Below, piece by piece: positions 53,440 through 61,638 of a stretch of DNA of 64,000 nt. The position numbers were made by a program, and so were the translations under genes. Position 1 is the first letter of the stretch. Each line of letters begins with the position of its first letter. The DNA lies in contig NZ_CP016591.1 of the NCBI RefSeq assembly GCF_001698205.1, forward strand, positions 186,001 to 250,000, in the 5' to 3' direction. The DNA is from Tsuneonella dongtanensis (GTDB lineage Bacteria; Pseudomonadota; Alphaproteobacteria; Sphingomonadales; Sphingomonadaceae). Below the pieces are notes generated by a model that was not told the DNA's origin, searched no databases, and saw nothing but the letters and a program-made list of their open reading frames with translations.

Positions 53440-54779
53440 CCGCCGGCGACCGTCATTCCGTCGATCCGGAGGCTGGGCGCGTTCACCGCCCGGTGGGTTT
53501 CAAGATCGCTGGCAGCGCGCATATTCGCGAACATCTCTAGCAGGTTGCCCGCGATCGTGAACCCCGCCACCGGCCCCTCGACCTTGCCCTTCACGATCCT
53601 TCGTCCCGCCGCGCCGCGGCTGTAGTCGCCCGTCACCGGATTGACGCCCTGCCCGATCAGGTAATCGACCAGTACGCCGTCCTCGATATCGGCAATGAGT
53701 TCGGCAAGGCTTTCATCGCCCGCGACAAGATCGACGTTGGTTGCGCCGACTCCGGGCGCGCCCGCGCCGCCACGCGTGGCGTGGCCGGTCAGGGGCAGGC
53801 CAAGCTGCGCCGCGGAGGCGACGTTGGTAAGCCAGCCGGTGACCATTCCATTCTCGACCAGCACGCGCGGGCGGCAGGCCAGGCCTTCTCCGTCGAAGGG
53901 GCGCGAATGAAGTCCGCGCAAACGCAGCGGATCCTCGACCACGCGAATGCCGGGCGCGAAGATCGCCTCGCCCTCGCGCCCTGCAAGAAAGCTGGACTTG
54001 CGAGCGACCGCAGGCGCGCCCATCGCGCCGAGCAAGTGCCCGACGAGCGAGGCCGAAACGCGGCGATCGAACACGACGGACATCGGCCCGCTGGACAGCG
54101 ATCCCGGGGCAAGGCGCGCGACCGTACGCTCCCCGGCCAATCGTCCGATCTCCTGCGGATCGGGCAGATCGGCGAGATGGCGTGCGCTGCGCGCCTCGTA
54201 GTCGCGTTGCATGCCCTCTCCCTCGCCCGCGATGACCACGGCGGACAGGCTGTACGCAGACCCGGTGTAGGAGCCGGCGAACCCTTCGCTCGTGACCAGT
54301 GCGGCAGCCGCGCGCGTCGCGCTGGCCGAGCCGCCTTCGCTATTGGTCACGCCGGAGACTGCCCGCGCCGCATCCTCGACCTCGAGCGCGCGCGCGCGCA
54401 GGTCCTCGGGGCTCGGGTCTGCTTCATCGGCAATCGAGAGGTCCGCGAAAGGTCCGCCCGCCAACGCTCGCGCCGGGGCAAGCCCCGCGAAGGGGTCCTC
54501 GGGAGCGAGACGTGCCATCGCGACCGCGCGTTCGGCAAGCTCCTCGATCCCGGCACGCGACAGGTCTGCACTCGAAACGCTTGCCGATCGCCGGCCGACG
54601 AAGGCGCGCAGGCCGACTTCGAGACTTTCCGAGCTGTCGACGTCCTCGAGTTTCCCGAGGCGGACTCCGACCCCGCGGGACAGGGCGCCGCGGCCGACGG
54701 CATCGGCGGCGTCCGCCCCGTGGCGGCGCGCAGCCGCCACCAGCGCCTCGGCGGCATCGAGCAAATGCTGAGAATTCAT
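53436..54779 (-). CDS. pmbA: TldD/PmbA family protein, PmbA (TldE)
   Basis: A 447-residue PmbA/TldE-type protein. With TldD it forms a metalloprotease that processes small modified peptides and helps clear toxins such as CcdA or microcin precursors. The PmbA subunit itself lacks the zinc-binding HExxxH motif, and none is seen here. Recognisable segments are VGLRAFVGRRSASVSSAD and the C-terminal GDYSRGAAGRRIVKGKVEGP and EFTIAGNLLEMF-like (GFTIAGNLLEMFANM). tldD is not in the window. It overlaps the downstream MscS/BON gene by four bases. Confidence 0.92.
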   Translation of the reverse strand: MNSQHLLDAAEALVAAARRHGADAADAVGRGALSRGVGVRLGKLEDVDSSESLEVGLRAFVGRRSASVSSADLSRAGIEELAERAVAMARLAPEDPFAGLAPARALAGGPFADLSIADEADPSPEDLRARALEVEDAARAVSGVTNSEGGSASATRAAAALVTSEGFAGSYTGSAYSLSAVVIAGEGEGMQRDYEARSARHLADLPDPQEIGRLAGERTVARLAPGSLSSGPMSVVFDRRVSASLVGHLLGAMGAPAVARKSSFLAGREGEAIFAPGIRVVEDPLRLRGLHSRPFDGEGLACRPRVLVENGMVTGWLTNVASAAQLGLPLTGHATRGGAGAPGVGATNVDLVAGDESLAELIADIEDGVLVDYLIGQGVNPVTGDYSRGAAGRRIVKGKVEGPVAGFTIAGNLLEMFANMRAASDLETHRAVNAPSLRIDGMTVAGG

Positions 54780-54819
54780 GCCCGGCCGCTACGCGGCGAA
54801 AACCGCCGGGGCAAGCGAC

Positions 54820-55200
54820 TCAGGCGAACGAGGCGATGAGCTTGAAAAGACCGGTGAGGGCAAAGGGGAGCCCGATCGCCAGGGTCCACAGCATCATCTG
54901 GTCCCGGCGAAAGGCGGACCTGAATTCGGGATCGGCGGCGGATTCGTCGGAAATCTGCAACCAGCGCGCTTCGAACATGCGGCACGCGGGGATGATAGCC
55001 GCCACGAGCACGATGAGCGCGAGATAGGGCAGCAGCGAGGTCGATCCGGCCTTCAGGGCGCCGACTGTCACGAAGATCTGCAATGCGGTGTAAACCAGCA
55101 AGGCATAGGCGATGTTGTCGCTCATTCGTTTGCGCCAGTCGAGCTTGCGCGTTCCTGAAACATGCGAGTGAGCGTCGTTGCGATCGAACGCCTTGGCCAT
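54820..55200 (-). CDS. Small inner-membrane protein of unknown function
   Basis: A 126-residue protein with three hydrophobic spans, at about residues 29-49, 55-72 and 102-122 (SDNIAYALLVYTALQIFVTV; LPYLALIVLVAAIIPACRMF; LWTLAIGLPFALTGLFKLIA). The polar loop between spans 2 and 3 is charged. The ATG at 55200 (MAKAFDRNDAHSH) has GGGGAGA 7 bases upstream; the longer frame would overlap the divergent lptB promoter region. It precedes pmbA by 40 bases on the same strand. The family is not recognised and no role can be assigned. Confidence 0.7.
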   Translation of the reverse strand: MAKAFDRNDAHSHVSGTRKLDWRKRMSDNIAYALLVYTALQIFVTVGALKAGSTSLLPYLALIVLVAAIIPACRMFEARWLQISDESAADPEFRSAFRRDQMMLWTLAIGLPFALTGLFKLIASFA

Positions 55201-55361
55201 GAAGCCTATCTCCCCTGTCCTCTCTCCGTGGGCGACTATCTCAAATTGCGGGGCCCGGGGCAAGTGCGGGTAACCAAACCGCAACAATTCGCCCGGCCTG
55301 CCATGCACGAATCCTGCCAATCCAGCACGAACGGGGTTTTCAGGCACCGGAGGGATGCTAC

Positions 55362-56165
55362 ATGCTGGCTCGCATGAGCATGCTCGACCCTGAAGCCCCG
55401 GTGCACGCCAATCCTGCAACCGACGCCAACGCCCCGATGCCCAACGGCGGGCTCGAGGTGATCTCGATCGCCAAGAGCTACGACAAGCGATCGGTCCTGA
55501 CCGACATCTCGCTGACCGTCGCCAAGGGCGAGGTTCTCGGGCTGCTCGGCCCCAACGGCGCCGGCAAGACGACCTGCTTCTATTCGATCATGGGTCTCGT
55601 CCGCCCCGATTCGGGCCGTATCCTGATGGACGGCGAGGATGTGACCAAGCTGCCGATGTATCGCCGTGCGGTGCTCGGGCTGGGATACCTGCCGCAAGAG
55701 ACCAGCATTTTTCGCGGAATGACGGTAGAGCAGAACATCAACTGCGTGCTCGAGCTGGTCGAACCGGACGCGGCGACCCGCGCACAGGAACTCGACCGCC
55801 TGCTCGACGAATTCGGGCTCACCCGCTTGCGCGAAAGCCCTGCGATGGCGCTGTCGGGCGGCGAACGCCGCCGCTGCGAGATCGCGCGGGCACTTGCCGC
55901 CAAGCCCTCGATCATGCTTCTCGACGAGCCCTTTGCGGGCATCGACCCTCTGTCGATCAGCGACATCCGCGACCTCGTGAAGGACCTCAAGACCCGGGGC
56001 ATCGGCGTGCTCATCACCGATCACAACGTGCGCGAGACGCTCGAGATCGTCGATCGGGCCTGCATCATCTACGGCGGCCAGGTCCTCTTCGCGGGCACAC
56101 CCGAGGATCTCGTGGCCGACGAGAACGTGCGGCGGCTCTACCTGGGCGAGAACTTCACGTTATGA
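55362..56165 (+). CDS. lptB: LPS export ABC transporter ATP-binding protein LptB
   Basis: A 267-residue ABC ATPase that powers lipopolysaccharide extraction from the inner membrane with LptF, LptG and LptC. It has Walker A GPNGAGKTT, the ABC signature LSGGERRRCEIARAL, Walker B IMLLDEPFAGIDP and the H-loop ITDHNVRETLEI. About 30 extra residues at the N-terminus are common in alphaproteobacterial LptB. GGAGGG precedes the ATG at 55362. In many alphas lptC-lptA lie directly upstream; here they are absent from the window. rpoN follows after a 212-base spacer full of inverted repeats. Confidence 0.95.
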   Translation: MLARMSMLDPEAPVHANPATDANAPMPNGGLEVISIAKSYDKRSVLTDISLTVAKGEVLGLLGPNGAGKTTCFYSIMGLVRPDSGRILMDGEDVTKLPMYRRAVLGLGYLPQETSIFRGMTVEQNINCVLELVEPDAATRAQELDRLLDEFGLTRLRESPAMALSGGERRRCEIARALAAKPSIMLLDEPFAGIDPLSISDIRDLVKDLKTRGIGVLITDHNVRETLEIVDRACIIYGGQVLFAGTPEDLVADENVRRLYLGENFTL

Positions 56166-56168
56166 TTT

Positions 56169-56215
56169 CCGGCGATCGGCAAGGTGTCACTGCTTAGCAA
56201 CCGTCTGATCGCCGG
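56169..56215. repeat. Inverted repeat just after lptB
   Basis: CCGGCGATC (56169-56177) and GATCGCCGG (56207-56215) are perfect 9-bp complements, starting 4 bases after the lptB stop. No T-tract follows. It is the first of three inverted repeats filling the lptB-rpoN gap. Confidence 0.55.
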
Positions 56216-56227
56216 GGCGGCACCAGC

Positions 56228-56288
56228 CCGCTCCCCCACCCGGCCACCCATGACGATACCCTGTTTGGGTGGCCGGGTGGGGGAGCGG
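56228..56288. repeat. Very stable 23-bp hairpin before rpoN
   Basis: Bases 56228-56250 pair without mismatch with 56266-56288, leaving a 15-base loop (TGACGATACCCTGTT). The arms are GC-rich and built around CACCCGGCCACCC. No T-tract follows, so it is not an ordinary terminator. It ends 2 bases before palindrome copy B. Confidence 0.85.
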
Positions 56289-56290
56289 TA

Positions 56291-56315
56291 TCCCGCAAAG
56301 TATTACTTTGCGGGA
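56291..56315. repeat. 25-base perfect palindrome, copy B (rpoN leader)
   Basis: Arms TCCCGCAAAGTA (56291-56302) and TACTTTGCGGGA (56304-56315) flank a single T. The core CAAAGTATTACTTTG is shared with copy A at 15304-15328; the outer bases differ but stay complementary. It ends 62 bases before the rpoN start. Confidence 0.8.
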
Positions 56316-56377
56316 ACCCTGGAGTGGGCCGGCACCGCGCGCAGGTTCGTGCGAAGCGCGAACCGGATCGACGCATA

Positions 56378-57841
56378 ATGGCGCTCGGTCCCCGTCTCGA
56401 CCTCAGGCAATCGCAATCGCTGGTGATGACGCCGCAGCTGCAGCAGGCGATCCGCCTGCTCGCGCTGTCTAACCTCGAGCTGGAGGCGTTCATCGGCGAA
56501 GCGCTCGAAGCCAATCCGTTGCTCGAGATGGGCGAAGTCAGCCGGGACGAGGCACCCGATGCGCCCATTGAAGCGATGCCGCAGGAAGCCGGGGCCGACA
56601 GCGCCGGCGAAGGCGACGCAGCGCTCGACATCGACCCTTCGGCGCTCGACCGGGACCGCGACACCGGCGATGCCGACTGGAGTGCAGCTCCATCTTCCGG
56701 AGCAGGCGAAGACGGGCCCTCGATCGACGAGCGTGGCACTGCCGACGGGCCGAGCCTTCCCGAACACCTCCACGCCCAGGTCGGCATAGTGGCACGCGAC
56801 CGGCGCGAGGAGTTCATCGCCCGCGCGCTGATCGACCAGCTCGACGAGGCGGGTTACCTTTCGCTGTCGGTCGGCGAGGTCGCACAGGCGCTCGGCGTGC
56901 CGACCGCAGAGGTCGAGCGAGCACTCACCGTCGTCCAGTCGCTCGACCCGACCGGGGTCGGCGCGCGGTCGCTTGCCGAATGCATCGCACTCCAGGCCCG
57001 CGAGGCCGACCGCTACGACCCGTGCATGGCGCGCCTCATCGACAACCTCGACCTTGTTGCCCGCGGCGAGGTCGCGCGCCTCAAGCGCATGTGCGAAGTC
57101 GACGACGAGGATTTTGCGGAGATGCTCGCCGAACTTCGCGGCTACGATCCGAAGCCAGGACTGCGCTTCGGCAGCAGCGGCGAGGCCGCGGTCGTGCCCG
57201 ACATCCTGCTCGTCCCGTCGGGCATGGGGTGGGACATCACGCTCAACGAGGCGACCCTGCCGCGCCTGATCGTCAACCGCTCCTATTATGCGCAGCTGCG
57301 CGACGGCGCGGCGGGCGACAAGGCGGCCAACGCCTGGCTGCGCGACCAGTTGGCCGAGGCGAACTGGCTCCTGAAAGCACTCGACCAGCGGGCACGAACG
57401 ATCCTGCGGGTCGCCGCGGAGATCGTGAAGCGGCAGGACGGCTTCTTCCGCAAGGGCGTGTCGGAGCTGAAGCCGCTCACCCTGCGCGCCGTCGCCGAAG
57501 AGATCGAGCTGCACGAAAGCACCGTCAGCCGGGTGACCAGCAACAAGTACCTCGCCTGCCCGCGCGGCACGTTCGAACTGAAGTACTTCTTTACCAGCGG
57601 TGTCGCGTCGGCCGACGGCGAGGGTGCCAGCGCAGAAGCGGTCAAGTCGGCCATCCGGCAGCTGATCGAAGCGGAGGATCCCGGAGCCATCCTCAGCGAC
57701 GACACGCTGGTCGACCTGCTCAAGGCCAAAGGCTTCGACCTCGCGCGGCGCACGGTCGCCAAGTACCGCGAAGCGATGGGGATCGGATCGAGCGTGCAGC
57801 GACGCCGGGCGAAGAAGCTCGCCGGTATCGGTCAACCCTAG
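56378..57841 (+). CDS. rpoN: RNA polymerase sigma-54 factor
   Basis: A 487-residue sigma-54, which directs transcription of genes activated by AAA+ enhancer-binding proteins (nitrogen, motility, carbon uptake and others). Region I begins ALGPRLDLRQSQSLVMTPQL and QQAIRLLALSNLEL, followed by an acidic region II. The C-terminal RpoN box is present (ARRTVAKYREAMGI). I chose the ATG at 56378 by family homology; the frame is open 18 codons further upstream, through non-conserved sequence. No good ribosome binding site is visible. It follows lptB in the common alphaproteobacterial order, but ctrA comes next instead of hpf. Confidence 0.96.
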   Translation: MALGPRLDLRQSQSLVMTPQLQQAIRLLALSNLELEAFIGEALEANPLLEMGEVSRDEAPDAPIEAMPQEAGADSAGEGDAALDIDPSALDRDRDTGDADWSAAPSSGAGEDGPSIDERGTADGPSLPEHLHAQVGIVARDRREEFIARALIDQLDEAGYLSLSVGEVAQALGVPTAEVERALTVVQSLDPTGVGARSLAECIALQAREADRYDPCMARLIDNLDLVARGEVARLKRMCEVDDEDFAEMLAELRGYDPKPGLRFGSSGEAAVVPDILLVPSGMGWDITLNEATLPRLIVNRSYYAQLRDGAAGDKAANAWLRDQLAEANWLLKALDQRARTILRVAAEIVKRQDGFFRKGVSELKPLTLRAVAEEIELHESTVSRVTSNKYLACPRGTFELKYFFTSGVASADGEGASAEAVKSAIRQLIEAEDPGAILSDDTLVDLLKAKGFDLARRTVAKYREAMGIGSSVQRRRAKKLAGIGQP

Positions 57842-57896
57842 TCGTTGGGGGCATCGGACTGCCTCCAGCGGTCCCGTAAGTCACTGTTGCCGAAAA

Positions 57897-57965
57897 GACT
57901 CGTTAATTTCTGCTCGTCGGCTTTACCCGCCGTTAACCTTTTTCCTTCAGACGTTTTGTGGTTAA
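57897..57965 (+). promoter_or_regulatory. ctrA upstream region with GANTC and spaced TTAA half-sites
   Basis: GACTC (57897-57901), a CcrM methylation site, sits 1 base before TTAA (57903-57906). Two further TTAA occur at 57933-57936 and 57962-57965, about 30 bases apart. CtrA recognises TTAA-N7-TTAA or single TTAACC half-sites, so autoregulation is plausible; none of these matches the full two-part box. Confidence 0.45.
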
Positions 57966-58031
57966 TCCGCGGCAACACCCGTTGATGGGTCGTTACCACG
58001 GGACTTGGGGCACTCTGGGGGGAACCTGGCC

Positions 58032-58727
58032 ATGCGTGTGTTGCTGATCGAAGACGAGCCGACCACGGCCAAGGCGATCGAGCTTATGCTGACAACCGAA
58101 GGATTCAACGTCTACCAGACCGATCTCGGCGAGGAAGGCTTGGACCTCGGAAAGCTCTACGACTACGATATCATCCTGCTCGACCTGAACCTGCCCGACA
58201 TGCACGGGTACGACGTTCTGAAGAAGCTCCGCGTCGCCAAGGTGCAGACGCCGGTGCTGATCCTCTCGGGTATCTCCGAGATGGATTCCAAGATCCGCTC
58301 GTTCGGCTTCGGTGCCGACGACTACGTGACCAAGCCCTTCCACCGCGAGGAACTGGTGGCGCGCATCCACGCCGTCGTCCGCCGCTCGAAGGGCCACAGC
58401 CAGTCGGTCATCCGCACCGGCAAGCTCGCCGTGAACCTCGACGCCAAGACGGTCGAGGTCGACGGTGCCCGCGTGCACCTCACCGGCAAGGAATATGCGA
58501 TGCTGGAGCTTCTCTCGCTCCGCAAGGGCACCACGCTCACCAAGGAAATGTTCCTCAACCACCTCTATGGCGGCATGGACGAGCCCGAGCTCAAGATCAT
58601 CGACGTGTTCATCTGCAAGCTGCGCAAGAAGCTGAGCCACTCGTGCGGCGGCGAGAACTACATCGAAACCGTGTGGGGCCGCGGCTACGTGCTGCGCGAT
58701 CCGCACGACGAGGCGGAAGCCGCCTGA
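58032..58727 (+). CDS. ctrA: Cell cycle response regulator CtrA
   Basis: A 231-residue OmpR-type response regulator, the master cell-cycle and motility regulator of alphaproteobacteria. The receiver domain starts [20 protein letters not shown] with phospho-acceptor Asp51 ([10 protein letters not shown]) and conserved Lys in DDYVTKPFH. The DNA-binding winged helix ([20 protein letters not shown] and [15 protein letters not shown]) is complete. The ATG at 58032 is the family start; the frame is open nine codons upstream. Upstream TTAA half-sites and a GANTC site suggest autoregulation and methylation-linked control, as in Caulobacter. A terminator follows. Confidence 0.96.
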   Translation: MRVLLIEDEPTTAKAIELMLTTEGFNVYQTDLGEEGLDLGKLYDYDIILLDLNLPDMHGYDVLKKLRVAKVQTPVLILSGISEMDSKIRSFGFGADDYVTKPFHREELVARIHAVVRRSKGHSQSVIRTGKLAVNLDAKTVEVDGARVHLTGKEYAMLELLSLRKGTTLTKEMFLNHLYGGMDEPELKIIDVFICKLRKKLSHSCGGENYIETVWGRGYVLRDPHDEAEAA

Positions 58728-58767
58728 CCTAGCGACGAGATTTCTTTCTCTTTGGACGGGGGAAGAG

Positions 58768-58799
58768 CCGCCCGGGGTGTTCGCATCCCGGGCGGTTTT
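58768..58799 (+). terminator. Rho-independent terminator of ctrA
   Basis: Nine-bp stem CCGCCCGGG (58768-58776) / CCCGGGCGG (58787-58795), followed by TTTTCGTT. It lies 40 bases after the ctrA stop. Beyond it, up to the next gene at 59024, I see nothing further. Confidence 0.85.
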
Positions 58800-59023
58800 C
58801 GTTCCATTGACGACGACCGCCGCACACACGGCCAGGGCCAGCCGCGGGACCGGATCGCAGGTCTTGGTACGAATCATAAGGGCTCGCGTCCGCGGCCGCC
58901 ATTTGAACAACGCGAAACAGCGCAACCGGCAGCAGATCGTTCCCGCAGCACGTTGAGAGAATTTCTTTGTTCCGTGCCCCCGACACGGCGACGTATTTCG
59001 TGCAACTCCAGCGAGGGCCCACG

Positions 59024-59794
59024 ATGATCGACTTCGGCGATTTCAATCTCTGGGCCCTGTTGCCCTTCATCGCGGTCGGCTTTGCCGCGCAGCTCGTCGA
59101 CGGAGCGCTGGGCATGGCGTTCGGGGTGATCATGAATACCCTGCTCGTCGGCTTTCTCGGGGTCCCGCCCGCGGTCGCCTCGCAGCGGGTTCATGTCGTC
59201 GAGTGCTTCACGACCGCGACGAGCGGATTGAGCCATCTCTATCACCGCAACATCGACGCGAGGCTGTTTCTCCGGCTCCTGATACCCGGTGTCATCGGCG
59301 GAATCTGCGGTGCGTACCTGCTGTCCAACCTCGACGCGGGCTTGGTGAAGCCCTTCGTACTTCTCTACCTGACCGGCATCGGGGTGTACCTGCTGGTTCG
59401 CGGCCTCCTCTACCCGCCCAAGCAGCGCGAGGCGAAATACGTCGCTCCACTCGGCCTCGTCGGCGGTTTTCTCGACGCAGCGGGCGGCGGCGGGTGGGGC
59501 CCGGTGGTGACGTCGAACCTGCTCGTCCAGGGCGCGGACCCGCGCAAGGTCGTGGGCACCGTCAACTCGGTCGAGTTCTTCCTGACGCTGACGATCTCGG
59601 CCGCGTTCATCTATCACCTCGGCGTGGCCGATCTCGCCGGACCGACGCTGGGCCTGCTGGTCGGCGGCGTGCTCGGTGCGCCCTTCGGTGCCTGGGCAGC
59701 CAAGCACGTGCCGGCCAAGTGGATGCTCATCCTCGTCGGCATCGTGCTCACCCTCACCAGCGGCTACGGAGTCTGGACCGCCTGGTTGAAATAG
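59024..59794 (+). CDS. TSUP family (TauE/SafE-like) membrane permease
   Basis: A 256-residue integral membrane protein with about eight spans of the TauE/SafE/YfcA sulfite-exporter family. The two internal repeats are visible: AAQLVDGALGMAFGVIMNTL near the start and GFLDAAGGGGWGPVVTSNLL in the second half. These glycine-rich helices are the family hallmark. Members transport sulfite, sulfoacetate, thiosulfate or other organosulfur anions, and the substrate is not known here. The ATG at 59024 (MIDFGDFNLWALL) has GCGAGGG upstream. The stop lies 17 bases before the trmB start. Confidence 0.9.
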   Translation: MIDFGDFNLWALLPFIAVGFAAQLVDGALGMAFGVIMNTLLVGFLGVPPAVASQRVHVVECFTTATSGLSHLYHRNIDARLFLRLLIPGVIGGICGAYLLSNLDAGLVKPFVLLYLTGIGVYLLVRGLLYPPKQREAKYVAPLGLVGGFLDAAGGGGWGPVVTSNLLVQGADPRKVVGTVNSVEFFLTLTISAAFIYHLGVADLAGPTLGLLVGGVLGAPFGAWAAKHVPAKWMLILVGIVLTLTSGYGVWTAWLK

Positions 59795-59811
59795 CGCTAG
59801 GCGCGCACGCG

Positions 59812-60513
59812 ATGACTGCGCACAAACCCGGCGATCCGACCACGCTCAACCGGCTGTACGGCCGCAGCCAGGGCAAGCCGCTGCGCGCGGGACAGCAGGC
59901 GCTGGTCGACACGCTGCTGCCGCAAATCTCTCCGCCCGCCGAGGGTCCGATCTCGTCGCGGAGGCTGTTCGGCGATGAGCGCCCGCTGCATTTCGAGATC
60001 GGGTTCGGCGGGGGCGAGCACATGGCCTACCGCGCGGACCTGTTGCCCGATCATGGCTTTCTGGGCGCCGAGCCCTTCGTCAACGGGGTGGCGCAAGCCC
60101 TCGTCCACGTGCGCGACGGCAACCTTGCCAACGTGCGCATCCATCACGGCGATGCACTCGAGGTGCTGCGCCGCGTGCCCGACGGCGGCCTGACGATGCT
60201 CTACCTGCTGCACCCCGATCCCTGGCCCAAGGCCAAGCACGCCAAGCGCCGGATGATGAACGACGGTCCGGTGCAGATGATCGCCGACAAGCTGAAGCCC
60301 GGCGGCGAGTTCCGTTTCGGTACCGACCACCCGGTCTACCTGCGCCACGCGCTGATGGTCATGCGGCGCTTCACCGACGAATTCGAGTGGGTCGCGGACA
60401 GCAGGGCCAGTTGGCAGCAGCGCCCGTCGGGCTGGCCGGAGACCCGCTACGAGCACAAGGCGCGTACCGTATACGGTCACGAGGTGTGGTACTTCCGCTT
60501 CCGCCGGAGGTGA
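59812..60513 (+). CDS. trmB: tRNA (guanine-N7-)-methyltransferase
   Basis: A 233-residue SAM-dependent enzyme that forms m7G46 in tRNA variable loops. It has the SAM-binding HFEIGFGGGEHMAY motif, the HPDPWPKAKHAKRRM segment characteristic of TrmB and the FGTDHPVYLRHAL region. It starts at ATG 59812 (MTAHKPGDPTTL), chosen because the protein then has the usual length and begins just before RLYGRSQGKPLR; the frame is open much further upstream through the antisense-like TSUP coding sequence. It lies 4 bases before the DUF3592 gene. In relatives trmB is often beside metK, which is 17 kb away here. Confidence 0.93.
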   Translation: MTAHKPGDPTTLNRLYGRSQGKPLRAGQQALVDTLLPQISPPAEGPISSRRLFGDERPLHFEIGFGGGEHMAYRADLLPDHGFLGAEPFVNGVAQALVHVRDGNLANVRIHHGDALEVLRRVPDGGLTMLYLLHPDPWPKAKHAKRRMMNDGPVQMIADKLKPGGEFRFGTDHPVYLRHALMVMRRFTDEFEWVADSRASWQQRPSGWPETRYEHKARTVYGHEVWYFRFRRR

Positions 60514-60517
60514 TTCG

Positions 60518-61219
60518 ATGAGGGACCGTTTCTTCCTGTGGTTCGGCAGCGCGTTCGCTGCGTTCGGTCTGCTGTTCGCCGGAGTGGGCGGCTGGATGCT
60601 TTTCGACGACCTCGATTTCCAGAAAGACGCCCTCCATGCACGCGGCACGGTCGTCGATCTGGAGCAACGCACCTCCGACGACGGTTACGTCTATGCGCCG
60701 ATCGTCGAATGGCGCGACCAGAATGGCACGCCGCAGCGCTTCGTCGGCGGCGTAGGAAGCAATCCGGCCGCATACGACCGGGGCGAGGCGGTGGACGTGA
60801 CGTATCACCGCGGCTTGCCGGGACAGGCGCGCGTCGACAGCTTCACCGAACGGCACATGGGACCCGCCATCTTCGGCGGTATGGGCAGCCTCTTCGCCAT
60901 CGTCGGGCTGACGCTGGTCGTGCTTCACCTGCGTCGGCGCCGCACGATCGCCAGCCTCAAGTCGGCCGGAATGCCGATCCAGGCCAAGTTCCTTTCATGC
61001 CAGATCGATCGATCGACGACGATAAACGGACGCCATCCCTACCGCGTGTCGGCCCAGGCGACGCATCCCACTACCGGAAAGCTGCACCGCTTCGACAGCG
61101 ATTACATCTGGGTCGACCTCAGCGATTCGCTCAATGGCAAGCCTGTCCGGGTGCTGTGCGACCCGACCGATCCCGAGGACTACTTCGTCGATCTGTCGGA
61201 TTACGTCGAGGAGGACTGA
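60518..61219 (+). CDS. DUF3592 family membrane protein
   Basis: A 233-residue protein. Span 1 (about residues 9-28) is followed by a DUF3592 beta-rich domain: HARGTVVDLEQRTSDDGYVY, then APIVEWRDQNGTPQRF and DRGEAVDVTYHRGLPGQARV. A second span occurs at about 118-138, and a second, related beta domain fills the C-terminus (FDSDYIWVDL, GKPVRVLCDPTDPEDYFVDL). Function unknown. It follows trmB by 4 bases and overlaps the convergent PilZ gene by 19 bases at the 3' end. Confidence 0.85.
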   Translation: MRDRFFLWFGSAFAAFGLLFAGVGGWMLFDDLDFQKDALHARGTVVDLEQRTSDDGYVYAPIVEWRDQNGTPQRFVGGVGSNPAAYDRGEAVDVTYHRGLPGQARVDSFTERHMGPAIFGGMGSLFAIVGLTLVVLHLRRRRTIASLKSAGMPIQAKFLSCQIDRSTTINGRHPYRVSAQATHPTTGKLHRFDSDYIWVDLSDSLNGKPVRVLCDPTDPEDYFVDLSDYVEED

Positions 61220-61593
61220 CCACCGCCCGTTGGCGGCCGGCGCAACGGCACCACGCGCGATGTCGATTTGTCCGTCTGGCCAGCTCTCGCGGCGACCAGC
61301 GTTGCCTCGTCGAGCGGCTCGTCGAAGGCGAGCCCGGCGCTTCCCCGCTTCAGCCAGCGGAGCCGCGCGGTTACCGTTGTCGATCCGAGGCGCAAGGCGA
61401 CCTGCTGGTTCTTGGTGACTGCCGAATTGATCCCTCGAACCCGGCAGCCGCGCGTGTCGAGGTCGAGCACCGCCACGGGGAACTCCGCGCCGGAGGCCAC
61501 GCTGCACTGCGCATCGAAGGACACCTGCTCGCGCTCGCCCGCGCGCGGTCCGCTATAGCTGGTGGCCAGTTTCGGCCGTTTCGCGATCCCCAT
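61201..61593 (-). CDS. PilZ domain protein
   Basis: A 130-residue single-domain protein with a PilZ-like fold, which usually binds cyclic di-GMP. An RxxxR motif is present early (PRAGERE). The second motif (normally D/NxSxxG) appears as DLDTRG, with Asp where Ser is expected, so nucleotide binding is not certain. The segment VTARLRWLKRGSAGLAFDEP near the end is typical of PilZ proteins in sphingomonads. It is convergent with the DUF3592 gene, the two coding regions overlapping by 19 bases. Confidence 0.75.
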   Translation of the reverse strand: MGIAKRPKLATSYSGPRAGEREQVSFDAQCSVASGAEFPVAVLDLDTRGCRVRGINSAVTKNQQVALRLGSTTVTARLRWLKRGSAGLAFDEPLDEATLVAARAGQTDKSTSRVVPLRRPPTGGGQSSST

Positions 61594-61638
61594 GCGTGCA
61601 CTGTGGCGGTCCGGGGTAAAGGAACCATTGCGAAGCTG

